A DNA stretch of 64,000 bases from positions 1,550,001 through 1,614,000 of the forward strand of contig NZ_JAIOAO010000002.1 of assembly GCF_021190955.1 (NCBI RefSeq). The letters run 5' to 3'. Below are positions 16,113-26,405 of this stretch, one piece after another. The number at the start of each line of letters is the position of its first letter. Within the stretch, counting starts at the first letter, position 1. Origin of the DNA: Parachryseolinea silvisoli. Its GTDB lineage: Bacteria > Bacteroidota > Bacteroidia > Cytophagales > Cyclobacteriaceae. The notes below the pieces were generated by a model, which saw only the letters and a program-made list of their open reading frames with translations, had not been told where the DNA came from and searched no databases. A program made the translations under genes and the position numbers.

Positions 16113-17006
16113 ATGAATCATTTTAAAACAATTAGTGCTTTTAATCATGCTTCTGGAGTAAAGCCACCGGAGCATCCGATGTTTAGTATACTATACGGTG
16201 ACAAAAATGATCATTGGGATGGGAGTGTTGAGTTTACGGCCGATTTCTATATCATCGGGTTTAAACAATTGAAGTCGGGAAGTGTGCTGTATGGTAAAAC
16301 GAAGTATGATCATGATCTCGGAAAAATGTCGTTCATCAAGCCTCGTCAACTTGTAACGTTTAAGGATATCCGCCTTGAGGAAGCCTGTTGCCTGATACTG
16401 ATTCATGAAGACTTTTTATCCGGGACGGCGTTATACCACGAAATAAAGAAATATCATTACTTTGAATATGATGTGAATGAAGCCCTACATCTTTCTCCAA
16501 GCGAGGAAAAGACGATATGGGAGCTCATGCAAACAATGGATAAAGAGCATCGCAATAACACGGATGATTATAGCAAACCCATTATAATCAGTCATTTAGA
16601 TACTTTGCTGAAGTATGCACAGCGGTTTTATAAAAGACAATTTATCAATCGTGCCGAAATGTCGGGTGCAGTAGCAACGAAATTTAATGATTTGCTTGCC
16701 GCACATTTCGATAAAGAAAATCACAGAGTCACCGGGCTTCCCACGGTGGGATCATTAGCAGCGAAATTAAATCTTTCACCTCGATACCTAAGTGATCTAC
16801 TGAAGCAGGAAACAGGCAAGACGGCTTTAGACCTTATCCATCTCTATTTAATCGCTGAGGCAAAAAACTTATTGATAGAGGGGCGGTTAAATATTAGTGA
16901 AATTTCTTTTTCATTAGGCTTCGAAAACCCCAATTACTTTTCGCGCTTATTCAGACGAACGGTCGGTATTACTCCACATGCTTTCAGAGATCAAGGTTTA
17001 AATTAA
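16113..17006 (+). CDS. AraC family transcriptional regulator
   Basis: This 297-residue AraC/XylS regulator has an N-terminal cupin-like sensing arm (about 20-150) and a C-terminal double helix-turn-helix (about 205-295: LAAKLNLSPRYLSDLLKQET, ISFSLGFENPNYFSRLFRR). The start at 16113 (MNHFKTISAFNH) is preferred; the in-frame ATG at 16071 would place the palindrome inside the coding region. It probably controls the upstream dehydrogenase and itself. The ligand is unknown. Confidence 0.87.
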   Translation: MNHFKTISAFNHASGVKPPEHPMFSILYGDKNDHWDGSVEFTADFYIIGFKQLKSGSVLYGKTKYDHDLGKMSFIKPRQLVTFKDIRLEEACCLILIHEDFLSGTALYHEIKKYHYFEYDVNEALHLSPSEEKTIWELMQTMDKEHRNNTDDYSKPIIISHLDTLLKYAQRFYKRQFINRAEMSGAVATKFNDLLAAHFDKENHRVTGLPTVGSLAAKLNLSPRYLSDLLKQETGKTALDLIHLYLIAEAKNLLIEGRLNISEISFSLGFENPNYFSRLFRRTVGITPHAFRDQGLN

Positions 17007-17149
17007 GAATAACAGTTATCGGTGCTACCGGTAGATTTATAGTTTTCGGTAGATCCGTCAATTCTCACATTTGAATGGGGGTATTGCCTGTGAATAGCTT
17101 CTTTGCACAATTTGGTTAATTTCACAGTGTTTTAATCCTGCGTTTGGTA

Positions 17150-19924
17150 ATGGTCTTCTTTAATCGGACAGTCTTCCAATATTTGCTTCTATTTCTGGTT
17201 TGTGTCGTCGTTCTGGCTGCCTGCAATCGGCCTGAAAGACAGGCCAAGTTCAAAATTGGCTTTTCCCAATGCACGGGGGGAGATGCCTGGCGAAAGCAGA
17301 TGTTGATAGCCATGAAAGGCGAACTCGCTTTTTACCCCGAGTTCGAACTGGAGTATTTGGACGGGGAGAATAGTAACGAAAAGCAAATTCGGGATATAGC
17401 GTCATTCATCAAATCCGGCGTTGATCTTCTCATTGTCTCTCCCAATGAGGCAGCACCGATTACTCCCATTGTCGAGACAGCTTTTCGCCAGGGTATTCCT
17501 GTTATTATCGTAGACCGGCGGACGAGCTCGAGTTTTTATACCGCCTACATTGGCGCAGACAACTATTCCATTGGAAAGCTAGCGGGTACGTATGTATCGG
17601 AATTGCTGAAAGGAAATGGATCTATCCTTGAAATCTGGGGCCGTCGTGGATCTTCGCCTGCGATCGACCGACATCGCGGGTTTATGGAGACTATCGCCGG
17701 CTATCCCCACATAAAAATAGTTGCGCAGCTGGATGGTCAATGGGAGCTGGACTCAGCCAAGGCGCAAATGCGCAAACATATTCTTGACTTGCCGGCATTC
17801 GATCTGGTTTTTGCTCATAATGATGTGATGGCTTACGGAGCAAGTTCGGTGTGTCATGAATTGCTGACAAAAAGTGTTCCCTTGAAGTTCATTGGTATTG
17901 ACGGACTTCCGGGGCCCGGAGGAGGAATTCAGTTTGTAGACGACAAGATTTTAGACGCTACGTTTTTGTATCCCACGGGAGGAGAAGAAGCCATTCGAAT
18001 CGCAGGACAGATTCTGAACCATCAACCTTACGAAAAGGAAAATATTCTGCACAGTACTGTAATCGATTCCCGTAATGTAAGGGTCATGAAATTGCAGACG
18101 GACAAGTTGCTCAACCAACAACGGGACATTGTTCGCCAGCAGGAAAAGATCAATGAGCAGATTCAAACCTATTACAATCAGCGAATTCTCATTTACATTC
18201 TATTGGCCAGCCTTATTGTTACGATTATCGCAGGCGCCATTGCTGCGTTATCGTGGCGGGAAAAGAATGAGGTCAATAAAAATCTGGAGATAAAAAATCA
18301 GGAGATTTTGAGTCAACGTAACACGATAGCCGAAATGGCGGAAAAAGCCGAAGTGGCAACACAGGAGAAACTGAAATTCTTTACCAATATATCGCATGAA
18401 TTTAAAACACCGTTGACGCTCATCCTGGGGCCCGTTGAAGAACTCCTGTCGAAGGGCGGAGAAATCCGGTCGCATGCAAAGGAAAATCTTCAACTGATCC
18501 GGAAGAACGCCATCCGCTTGCTTCGCCTGGTAAATCAGTTGATGGACTTCAGGAAGATCGAGGACCGTAAGATGATGCTGAAGGCCTCGGAGGGTGATCT
18601 GATAGCCTTTGTAATGGAGGTGATGAATGCCTTTGAAAGTGTAGCGCTCCGCCGCAAAATTGATTTTCGCCTTCAAACCGAATTTAAGCAGCAATACGTT
18701 TGGTTCGATCCTGACATGTTGGATAAAGTCATTTTTAACTTGCTCTCGAACGCATTCAAATTCACCAACGATCACGGGAAAATTCAGGTATCCATTTCCC
18801 TGGATGAGATGCAAAAGCATGTGGTCATCCAGGTGGAAGACAATGGCTTGGGAATGTCTAAGGAGCACGTCGAACATGCTTTCGACCGTTTCTATAGCGG
18901 TGTGAGCATAGGAGGAACAGGGCTTGGATTGTCGCTTTCTAAAGAATTCGTCGAGCTTCATCACGGCGATTTGCTGCTGACAAGCGAGAAAGGGAAAGGA
19001 ACACGGTTTAGCATTGTATTGCCCTTGGGTAAAGCTCATTTTGAGGAGCAGGAGCTGGTCTCTGGTAAAGTCAGTTGGATTCGAAATACCGGCTACGACG
19101 TTTTGAATGAGACCCCAGTCATGAATGGAGGCAGCGATGCGGAGCCCCTGGTGGAAAATCAAAAAGATCATACCATCCTGCTGATAGAAGATAATACAGA
19201 GCTGCGGCAGTTTTTACGTGAGCGTCTAAAAAATACCTACACGATTGTGCAGGCGCAGGAGGGGCTGACGGGAATGAATCTGGCATTCGAGGTTGTTCCG
19301 GATATTATCATCTGCGACATCATGTTGCCTGGAAAAGATGGCCTGGAAGTGGCCCGGATGCTCAAAAACGACTTGCGCACCTCACACATCCCGGTCATCA
19401 TACTGACAGCCAAAGGCTCTATAGAGCAAAAGATCGCGGGCGTTCAGACGGGCGCCGACGAGTACATCACCAAGCCCTTTGTTTTTGAATATCTGCACGA
19501 ACGAATAAAGGCCCTCATTCACAACCGTGAGGTCCTCCGACAACATTATAGCCATGACCTTCATGTTGATCTGGGGCAAACGGCGCCCGGTAGTATTGAT
19601 AAGAAATTTGTCAATGATTTCATGGCGTTGATCGAAAAGAACATTTCCAACGCGGAATTTAATGTCAACGACATTGGTAGGGAACTGGGCATGTCGCGGA
19701 TTCAGCTCTACCGGAAAGTAAAGGCTCTGTTGGGATACAGTGTCAACGACTACATTATTAATGTGCGCCTTAAAAAAGCGAAGCACCTGTTGCTCAACTC
19801 CAGCTTAACGATTTCGGAAGTTGCAAATGAGGTAGGTTTTTCTTCCCCCACCTACTTTTCCACCTCCTTCAAAGCGAAGTTTAATCAGTCGCCGAAGGAG
19901 TTTAAAAGCTCCCAACATTCTTAA
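17150..19924 (+). CDS. Hybrid two-component sensor/regulator with sugar-binding domain
   Basis: A 924-residue hybrid two-component system. In order: an N-terminal membrane or signal segment (1-25); a type I periplasmic-binding (LacI/ribose-binding-like) domain (about 33-300); a transmembrane helix (about 342-366); a histidine kinase with H-box SHEFKTP (His416) and an ATPase domain (DNGLGMS, GTGLGLSLSKEF); a receiver domain with Asp723 in CDIMLPGKDG; and a C-terminal AraC-type DNA-binding domain (about 815-922). In Bacteroides thetaiotaomicron the regulator with this architecture, BT1754, senses fructose and controls the fructan locus. The GH32 and fructokinase genes downstream make the same role very likely here. 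Confidence 0.93.
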   Translation: MVFFNRTVFQYLLLFLVCVVVLAACNRPERQAKFKIGFSQCTGGDAWRKQMLIAMKGELAFYPEFELEYLDGENSNEKQIRDIASFIKSGVDLLIVSPNEAAPITPIVETAFRQGIPVIIVDRRTSSSFYTAYIGADNYSIGKLAGTYVSELLKGNGSILEIWGRRGSSPAIDRHRGFMETIAGYPHIKIVAQLDGQWELDSAKAQMRKHILDLPAFDLVFAHNDVMAYGASSVCHELLTKSVPLKFIGIDGLPGPGGGIQFVDDKILDATFLYPTGGEEAIRIAGQILNHQPYEKENILHSTVIDSRNVRVMKLQTDKLLNQQRDIVRQQEKINEQIQTYYNQRILIYILLASLIVTIIAGAIAALSWREKNEVNKNLEIKNQEILSQRNTIAEMAEKAEVATQEKLKFFTNISHEFKTPLTLILGPVEELLSKGGEIRSHAKENLQLIRKNAIRLLRLVNQLMDFRKIEDRKMMLKASEGDLIAFVMEVMNAFESVALRRKIDFRLQTEFKQQYVWFDPDMLDKVIFNLLSNAFKFTNDHGKIQVSISLDEMQKHVVIQVEDNGLGMSKEHVEHAFDRFYSGVSIGGTGLGLSLSKEFVELHHGDLLLTSEKGKGTRFSIVLPLGKAHFEEQELVSGKVSWIRNTGYDVLNETPVMNGGSDAEPLVENQKDHTILLIEDNTELRQFLRERLKNTYTIVQAQEGLTGMNLAFEVVPDIIICDIMLPGKDGLEVARMLKNDLRTSHIPVIILTAKGSIEQKIAGVQTGADEYITKPFVFEYLHERIKALIHNREVLRQHYSHDLHVDLGQTAPGSIDKKFVNDFMALIEKNISNAEFNVNDIGRELGMSRIQLYRKVKALLGYSVNDYIINVRLKKAKHLLLNSSLTISEVANEVGFSSPTYFSTSFKAKFNQSPKEFKSSQHS

Positions 19925-19931
19925 TCGGACC

Positions 19932-20074
19932 CAATTTTTAAGGTTTGATACAATTTTTAACGTTTTACAGCCCGTATAGGGCTTGAACTTCTTCGCAAAC
20001 GGTTGCAAAAAGGTCTTTTCGGAAACGATTTCGATGATTAACCTTTGAGTCCTGCAATTTGATCCATTTTTGAA
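19932..20074 (+). promoter_or_regulatory. Direct repeats upstream of the fructan operon
   Basis: CAATTTTTAA occurs at 19932 and again at 19951 (19-base period), and the related CCATTTTTGAA at 20064 with TTTGAT just before it (TTTGAT also precedes the second copy). AraC-type outputs of hybrid two-component systems usually bind direct repeats upstream of the transporter operon, so these are candidate sites for the sensor encoded just before. No experiment supports this. Confidence 0.4.
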
Positions 20075-20117
20075 ATTCGTTGATACGGTAAAAAACGCAA
20101 TGTCCTTCGTTGCGGAA

Positions 20118-20125
20118 TAGTTTTG
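20118..20125 (+). promoter_or_regulatory. -7 box of the fructan operon promoter
   Basis: TAGTTTTG fits TAnnTTTG and lies 21 bases before the MFS start codon. No TTTG is found at the -33 distance, which is what one expects for a promoter that needs an activator such as the hybrid regulator encoded upstream. Confidence 0.55.
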
Positions 20126-20146
20126 ACCCAACAAACATTCCGCTTC

Positions 20147-21511
20147 ATGAACAAAAAACGTGTATTTACCTGGTCCGTAATCATCGCTTTGGGGGGATTC
20201 CTATTTGGGTTGGACACCGCCGTTATATCCGGGGCCGAGCAGAAAATTCAACAATTGTGGGACCTGGACGTCTTTGAACACGGCCTTACCGTATCGATCG
20301 CCCTCATCGGAACAGTAGTCGGCGCGATGCTGGGGGGTATTCCTTCCGATAAACTAGGTAGGAAAAAGACGCTCTTTTGGATCGCCGTCATCTTCCTGGT
20401 TTCCTCGGTCGGTTCGGCCCTGGCAATAGACTGGTTCACATTCCTAGGTTTCCGGTTCCTGGGAGGGTTGGGTGTAGGGTGCTCGTCAGTAACGGCACCC
20501 ATGTACATTAGCGAGCTGGCGCCCGCCTCACACCGCGGGCGGCTGGTAGCCATGTTTCAGTTTAATGTGGTAGCAGGCATCCTGCTCGCATTTCTTTCTA
20601 ATTATCTATTACAGGATCTTGGAGACAATGCCTGGCGTTGGATGCTTGGCGTTCAAGCCTTTCCTTCCTTGATTTTTTTGGTACTGGTGCTCTTCATTCC
20701 GGAAAGTCCCCGATGGCTTGTGGTTAAAAAGAATGCGCCGGCAGAAGCCCGCGCGGTACTTGTCCTGATCGATCCTGATACGGCTGATCAGGAATTACGA
20801 TCCATTTCACAGTCACACAGCAAGGCAACGAGCGGTACCCATCAAGAAAAACTATTCTCAAAAAAGTACGCTATACCAGTCATGCTGGCTGTGACCTTCG
20901 CGGTGTTTAACCAGGTGTCCGGTATAAATGCAATCATTTACTATGCACCACGCATATTCGAAATGACTGGTCTCGGCGCCGACTCTGCGCTGCTCTCCAC
21001 TGCCGGTCTTGGCGTCATTAATTTCATATTCACCCTTCTGGCTGTGAATTTTATTGACCGCTACGGGCGAAGGACTCTGATGCTGATTGGGTCTTTTGGC
21101 GTTATCATCACACTGGCGCTGGTGGCAAATGCATTTTATACCAGCACCTTCAACGGTTATCTGGTGCCGGTATATTTATGCATATACATTGCCTTCTTCG
21201 CCTTCTCACAGGGTGCTGTTATTTGGGTTTTCATCTCCGAAATTTTTCCAAACGAAGTACGGGCGAAAGGACAAGCGCTTGGAAGCTTTACACATTGGCT
21301 TATGGCGACTCTTATTGCATTCACGTTTCCATACATCACTGAAAAGCTAGGCGGTGGAAATTCATTTTTGATTTTTACCGTCATGATGGTGTTTCAATTG
21401 ATTTTCGTTTGGAAGGTCATGCCGGAAACAAAAGGAAAATCCCTGGAGGAAGTTGAGAGCATGCCAGTGGAAGACAAGGCCGAACTCATTAAACACGCTA
21501 ACTACAAATAA
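20147..21511 (+). CDS. MFS sugar porter (probable fructose transporter)
   Basis: The 454-residue, twelve-helix protein belongs to the MFS sugar porter family. Signatures are GGFLFGLDTAVISGA in TM1, DKLGRKK in loop 2-3, PESPRWL after TM6, QVSGINAIIYYAPRIFE in TM7, DRYGRR in loop 8-9 and PETKGKSLEE at the end. I chose the ATG at 20147 because TM1 then begins at the usual place. It should carry fructose or short fructans across the inner membrane by proton symport; the sugar is inferred from the locus. It is nine bases ahead of the susC gene, so it opens the operon. Confidence 0.9.
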   Translation: MNKKRVFTWSVIIALGGFLFGLDTAVISGAEQKIQQLWDLDVFEHGLTVSIALIGTVVGAMLGGIPSDKLGRKKTLFWIAVIFLVSSVGSALAIDWFTFLGFRFLGGLGVGCSSVTAPMYISELAPASHRGRLVAMFQFNVVAGILLAFLSNYLLQDLGDNAWRWMLGVQAFPSLIFLVLVLFIPESPRWLVVKKNAPAEARAVLVLIDPDTADQELRSISQSHSKATSGTHQEKLFSKKYAIPVMLAVTFAVFNQVSGINAIIYYAPRIFEMTGLGADSALLSTAGLGVINFIFTLLAVNFIDRYGRRTLMLIGSFGVIITLALVANAFYTSTFNGYLVPVYLCIYIAFFAFSQGAVIWVFISEIFPNEVRAKGQALGSFTHWLMATLIAFTFPYITEKLGGGNSFLIFTVMMVFQLIFVWKVMPETKGKSLEEVESMPVEDKAELIKHANYK

Positions 21512-21519
21512 CCAACCCT

Positions 21520-24500
21520 ATGAACCTTAAACTTTTACTGTTTCTACTCTTTTTCGGCTTACTGTCGGGAAAGACCCTGGCTCAGGAATTCACCTTGAGT
21601 GGAACGATAACGGATCAGAGTTCCAGTGACCCTTTGCCGGGTGTTAATGTGATTGTGAAGGGCACGAGCAAAGGCACGACCACCGATATGAATGGCGCCT
21701 ATTCCGTTCAGGTAAGTTCTTCTGACGTACTCGTGTTTTCTTTTATCGGCTATGCACCGATCGAAATGGCAGTTGGCAATCAAACGGCGATTAGCGTCGC
21801 CCTGGTTCCTGATATCACCCAACTCAATGAGATAGTGGTCGTGGGCTATACCACGCAGAAGAAAGGAGAAATTACGGGCGCCGTTGCTGTCGTAGACGTG
21901 GACAGAGTTGCCAAGGCACCTTACTCCAACGTTTTGCAGTCCATGGTAGGCAGTGTCAGTGGCGTGTCCATCGCCCAGGACGGCCAGCCTGGTAAAGGCC
22001 GGACCGATATTAAAATAAGAGGTATCACCACACTGAATAACAATCAACCGCTTTATGTCGTGGATGGAGTTCCGACCATTGAGGATTTAAGCAACCTGAA
22101 CCCCAACGATATTGAGTCTATACAGGTACTCAAAGACGCATCGGCAGCATCGATCTATGGATCACGCTCCGCCGGTGGTGTAGTGGTTGTAACAACCAAG
22201 AAAGGAAAAAAAGGAAAGCTTACTATCGATGCAGGCGCACAGGTTGGTGTCCAAACGTTGGCCTACAAAATTAACTTGCTTGACGCCACACAATGGGGCC
22301 AATTGTATTGGAGAGCGTCGAGAAACTCAAACATTGCCCCAAGCAACCCGCTGTATGGTAACGGCCTGGAGCCGGTGATATCAACAGAGCCTTTCCTGAT
22401 TTCTAACGGCCGACAGACCTATCAGTTTTCAAAAACCGGTACGGATTGGTATAAAGAAGTTTACCACCCGGCGGCCACCCGGCAGTACTATGCCAATGTT
22501 TCTAACGGAACAGAAAAAGGAAATGTGTTTTTAGGGTTCTCTTATTACAATCAGGATGGCCTTATCAAAAAAACCTTCTACGATCGCTACACGGCGCGGT
22601 TAAACTCCGACTATAATCTGACCCCATGGCTGCGCGCTGGCGAAAATCTCTCTGTGGCTTACTCAGACCAGGTACAGATCGCTTCCCAGCAAGGTCAGGA
22701 TGGCATTCCCCTGGACGTGATCCGTCAACATCCTTTGCTTCCTGTTTATGATGTAAATGGAAAATATGCCGGTAAGATCGCTGGACTCCCAGATGTGCGG
22801 AATATGGTAAGTGTTCTGGATAAGAATAAGGATAATACTACCAATACCTGGCGAATTTTTGGAAATGCTTTCCTGGAGGCAGATCTGTTTGGAGCCATCC
22901 CCGATTTTAACAAGGATCATTCCTTAAAACTTAAATCAAGCTTTGGCCTGGACTATAGTAACTTCTACGATCGCCGCTTCTCGGCCAAGTATCAGGAAGG
23001 TGACTATGACATTCAACAAAACAATCTCGCCAATAATTATGGTGCTGGCATCACAACAACCTGGACAAACACGGTAGAATATAACTTCAATCGGGATCCG
23101 CATAGCCTGAAAGTGCTCGGTGGCATGGAAGCTGTTCAATACACTTTCCATTCTTTGTCAGGGACCAGAACGGGGTTCGAGGTTGAAGATCCTTCCTTCA
23201 CCTATCTAAAAGCGGGTTCGGGTGTACAAACCAACACCGGCGATGGCACCGAGTGGGGATTACTATCTTACTTTGGCAGGGCCGATTATGCGTACAAGGG
23301 CAAGTACCTTGTTTCCGGAACACTCCGGTATGATCAAACATCCCGCCTCAACACTTCGGGTGTGTTTCCCGCCGGATCCGTGGGATGGGTGCTGACGGAA
23401 GAAGACTTCTTGCAGGGACTAACGTCGGGGGGTGACGGTAATATTTTGAGCTCGGCTAAAATCAGGGCGGGTTATGGCAAGCAGGGGAATCAACAAATCG
23501 GTGACTTCGCTACACGCTCTATTTTTGGTGCAGATCAGGACCATACCAACTATGACCTGGATGGTACAAATACGTCCGCGCTCCAGGGCTACCGTGTTTA
23601 CCAACGCGGAAACCCTGATTTGAAATGGGAAAGTACAACCCAATACAATATCGGAACCGATCTCGGCCTTTTGCACAATCGCCTTCAAGTCGTCTTCGAT
23701 TATTACGTGAAAACAACGGACGATATTTTGATGCGGGCGCCACAGATCACTGCCCTGGGCGAAGGAGATGCCCCGTACATAAACGCGGCATCCATGCGCA
23801 ACAAGGGTATTGATCTTAGCATTGCCTATCATCACGACCGCTCGCCGGACAAAATCTCCTTTGGCGCACAGCTTCAATTCAGCAAGTTCAGCAATGAAGT
23901 GCTTGACCTTGGGCCAGGGATTGGAAATGTAGGCTACGAAAACGAGCGCTATCTCAACGGCGGCGACGGCCCCACGCGGATAACCGTTGGCAAGCCTATG
24001 GGGGTATTCTATGGTTACGTAGTGGAAGGTATTTTTCAGAATCAATCGGATTTGGATGCACACGCCACACAAAACGGAAAGGACATCGGGCGCCTGAAGT
24101 ATAAGGATGTGAATACCGACGGTGAGATCAATGACAAAGACCGCACCTACCTGGGTAGCCCGTATCCTGATTTTAATATGGGTCTTAATCTTACCGCCGG
24201 CTATAAAGGTATTTCGTTGAGCATGTTCTTCTATTCCGCCGTGGGCCAGAAGGTTTACAACGAAATGAAGTGGTATACGGATTTTGCCCAATCCGGAAAT
24301 TTCAACCACGGCACCCGAATTCTAAATGCCTGGACACCGGATAATACAAGCTCAAGTATTCCCGCTCCCGTGCTCACCAACGACAATAACGAGAACCGTG
24401 CTTCATCCTACTATGTGGAGAACGCATCTTATTTGAAGTTACGCAACGTGCGTCTTGCTTATGATCTGCCTTCCAAATTGGTTGCGGGATTTCGGATAAA

Positions 24501-24657
24501 CGTTTACGGTGAAGTTCAAAACGTCTTCCGGATCACAAACTATAAAGGCCTTGATCCCGAAGTAACCTATGCAGCGAACAGCAACTTTGTGGGTATAGAC
24601 CGGGGCGTGTATCCGCTTCCCAGAATGTTTATGCTTGGCTTGACCATTCGTAACTAA
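21520..24657 (+). CDS. susC: SusC/RagA family TonB-linked outer membrane transporter
   Basis: The 1045-residue protein has a signal peptide (1-21), a carboxypeptidase-D regulatory-like domain (about 24-100: SGTITDQSSSDPLPGVNVIV), a TonB box region and plug (GAVAVVDVDRV, KIRGITTLNNNQPLYVVDG, SAASIYGSRSAGGVVVVTTK), and a large beta barrel with a conserved C-terminal strand. It imports oligosaccharides through the outer membrane with energy from TonB. The following gene codes for its SusD lipoprotein lid. Given the locus, the substrate is a fructan such as levan or inulin oligosaccharide. Confidence 0.95.
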   Translation: MNLKLLLFLLFFGLLSGKTLAQEFTLSGTITDQSSSDPLPGVNVIVKGTSKGTTTDMNGAYSVQVSSSDVLVFSFIGYAPIEMAVGNQTAISVALVPDITQLNEIVVVGYTTQKKGEITGAVAVVDVDRVAKAPYSNVLQSMVGSVSGVSIAQDGQPGKGRTDIKIRGITTLNNNQPLYVVDGVPTIEDLSNLNPNDIESIQVLKDASAASIYGSRSAGGVVVVTTKKGKKGKLTIDAGAQVGVQTLAYKINLLDATQWGQLYWRASRNSNIAPSNPLYGNGLEPVISTEPFLISNGRQTYQFSKTGTDWYKEVYHPAATRQYYANVSNGTEKGNVFLGFSYYNQDGLIKKTFYDRYTARLNSDYNLTPWLRAGENLSVAYSDQVQIASQQGQDGIPLDVIRQHPLLPVYDVNGKYAGKIAGLPDVRNMVSVLDKNKDNTTNTWRIFGNAFLEADLFGAIPDFNKDHSLKLKSSFGLDYSNFYDRRFSAKYQEGDYDIQQNNLANNYGAGITTTWTNTVEYNFNRDPHSLKVLGGMEAVQYTFHSLSGTRTGFEVEDPSFTYLKAGSGVQTNTGDGTEWGLLSYFGRADYAYKGKYLVSGTLRYDQTSRLNTSGVFPAGSVGWVLTEEDFLQGLTSGGDGNILSSAKIRAGYGKQGNQQIGDFATRSIFGADQDHTNYDLDGTNTSALQGYRVYQRGNPDLKWESTTQYNIGTDLGLLHNRLQVVFDYYVKTTDDILMRAPQITALGEGDAPYINAASMRNKGIDLSIAYHHDRSPDKISFGAQLQFSKFSNEVLDLGPGIGNVGYENERYLNGGDGPTRITVGKPMGVFYGYVVEGIFQNQSDLDAHATQNGKDIGRLKYKDVNTDGEINDKDRTYLGSPYPDFNMGLNLTAGYKGISLSMFFYSAVGQKVYNEMKWYTDFAQSGNFNHGTRILNAWTPDNTSSSIPAPVLTNDNNENRASSYYVENASYLKLRNVRLAYDLPSKLVAGFRINVYGEVQNVFRITNYKGLDPEVTYAANSNFVGIDRGVYPLPRMFMLGLTIRN

Positions 24658-24671
24658 TCAACACTACGGCT

Positions 24672-26363
24672 ATGAAAAATCTGAATATAAAGATAAAAAC
24701 TATTACCCGGGCGATGATCCTTTCGGGTCTGTTTGCAACGGTGTCTTGTCAGGATGTGCTGGAGACCAGCCCAAAGGGTATACTTTCTGAAGACCAGCTC
24801 ACCACTGGCGCCTCCGTGGAGACACTTATTGTGGCAGCCTATCAGGGACTGGGTGCCCACTTTTTTGGCAATGGCGAAGCCTTCCTTGGGCCCACCAGCA
24901 ATTGGGTCAATGAAGTAAGAAGCGACAACGCCTATAAAGGGGGTGGCGGAACGCAGGATCTGTCGGAGGCATATCAGTTGGAAACCAATACGCTCGATCC
25001 AACGAACGGTATTGCTTTCAACAAGTGGAGAAATCTGATGTTTGGAATTTCAAGAACCAACTTCGCCATACGGCAGCTTGGCAAAGTACAGGATGCAGAC
25101 TACCCTGTTACCACTCGCCTGGCTGAAATGAGGATGCTCCGGGGACACTTTCATTTTGATCTGAAGCGGAACTACGACGAAATTCCCTACCTGGATGAAA
25201 ATGCCGACGTAACGAAGGTCAGTAACAAGCAATTCACATCGGATGAACTGTGGCAAAAGATCGAAGCCGATTTTCAATTTGCCTACGAAAATCTTCCTGA
25301 AACACAGTCGCAGATCGGGCGCGTGAATAAATACAATGCTGCGGCGTACCTCGCTAAAATTGCGCTCGAAACCAAGCAGTGGGCCAAGGCCATACAATAT
25401 GCGGATGTAGTGATCAACGCTGGAAAGTACCGCTTACTGGATAACTTTGAGGACAACTCAAAAGTGGCTTTTGAAAACGGGCCGGAAGCTGTATTCACGG
25501 TTCAATTTTCAACGGAAAACAACTACGCCAGCCACAACTGGGGGGATCTCCTAAACGTTACGCGCAGCCCGGGCATTGCCAGTGGTGGATATGCCAATGG
25601 GGATGATTTTTACCTGGGTAGCCAAAATCTGGTCAATGCCTTTCGGACGGATGTAAACGGCCTTCCATTGTTCGATTCATTTGATAATGTTGATGTTTTA
25701 GATGGAGACTATAGCGGTAGCCTTGATCCGCGCGTAGACCATACGGTGGGCCGGCTGGGGATTCCCTGGAAAGGAACAGCAATTTATACAGAAGCGTGGG
25801 TGCGCGACCCTGCCTATATGCCGGGCTTTTCAGGTAAGAAAAATATTGAAGCTCCCAATGCTCCTGGTATGAACCAGACGTTTCCCTGGGCGGCTACAGG
25901 GCTTAACTATGTGCTGATCCGTTACTCGGAAGTACTGCTTTGGAAGGCGGAGGCGCTCATCGAATCAAACCAGGATCTTGATGAGGCTAGAAGTTTGATT
26001 AATCAAGTACGCGACCGTGCGCGTACCGGATCGTACGTCAAAACATTGGATGGATCTTCGGATGCAGCAAACTACCTGGTTGGTATATATCCTTCTTCCG
26101 GTTGGAGCCAGGACTATGCCAGAAAAGCCTTGCGCTTTGAGCGGAGGCTGGAACTTGCCATGGAAGGTCATCGCATATATGACCTTAATCGCTGGGGCAT
26201 AGCCGCACAAACCATGAACGCATATTATCAGTCGGAAGGAACCACGGCGACATACCTGGCGGGGAAAGTTTTTGTGGCGGGCAAGCATGAATATTTGCCG
26301 ATTCCTCAATCTGAAATTGACCTGGCGCCCACGGTTTATTTTCAACGCGACGCGTATAAGTAA
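24672..26363 (+). CDS. susD: SusD/RagB family surface glycan-binding lipoprotein
   Basis: A 563-residue SusD-family protein with a lipoprotein signal (LFATVSC) and the family's TPR-like helices (EMRMLRGHFHFDLKRNYDEI, YNAAAYLAKIALETKQWAKA) and the C-terminal SusD block (YARKALRFERRLELAMEGHR, YDLNRWG, YLPIPQSEID). It forms the lid of the SusC pore and hands captured fructan to it. It begins 14 bases after susC. Confidence 0.95.
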   Translation: MKNLNIKIKTITRAMILSGLFATVSCQDVLETSPKGILSEDQLTTGASVETLIVAAYQGLGAHFFGNGEAFLGPTSNWVNEVRSDNAYKGGGGTQDLSEAYQLETNTLDPTNGIAFNKWRNLMFGISRTNFAIRQLGKVQDADYPVTTRLAEMRMLRGHFHFDLKRNYDEIPYLDENADVTKVSNKQFTSDELWQKIEADFQFAYENLPETQSQIGRVNKYNAAAYLAKIALETKQWAKAIQYADVVINAGKYRLLDNFEDNSKVAFENGPEAVFTVQFSTENNYASHNWGDLLNVTRSPGIASGGYANGDDFYLGSQNLVNAFRTDVNGLPLFDSFDNVDVLDGDYSGSLDPRVDHTVGRLGIPWKGTAIYTEAWVRDPAYMPGFSGKKNIEAPNAPGMNQTFPWAATGLNYVLIRYSEVLLWKAEALIESNQDLDEARSLINQVRDRARTGSYVKTLDGSSDAANYLVGIYPSSGWSQDYARKALRFERRLELAMEGHRIYDLNRWGIAAQTMNAYYQSEGTTATYLAGKVFVAGKHEYLPIPQSEIDLAPTVYFQRDAYK

Positions 26364-26405
26364 ATCCCCTAACCTGATTGATTTCAATTTACATAAACGA
26401 AAATC

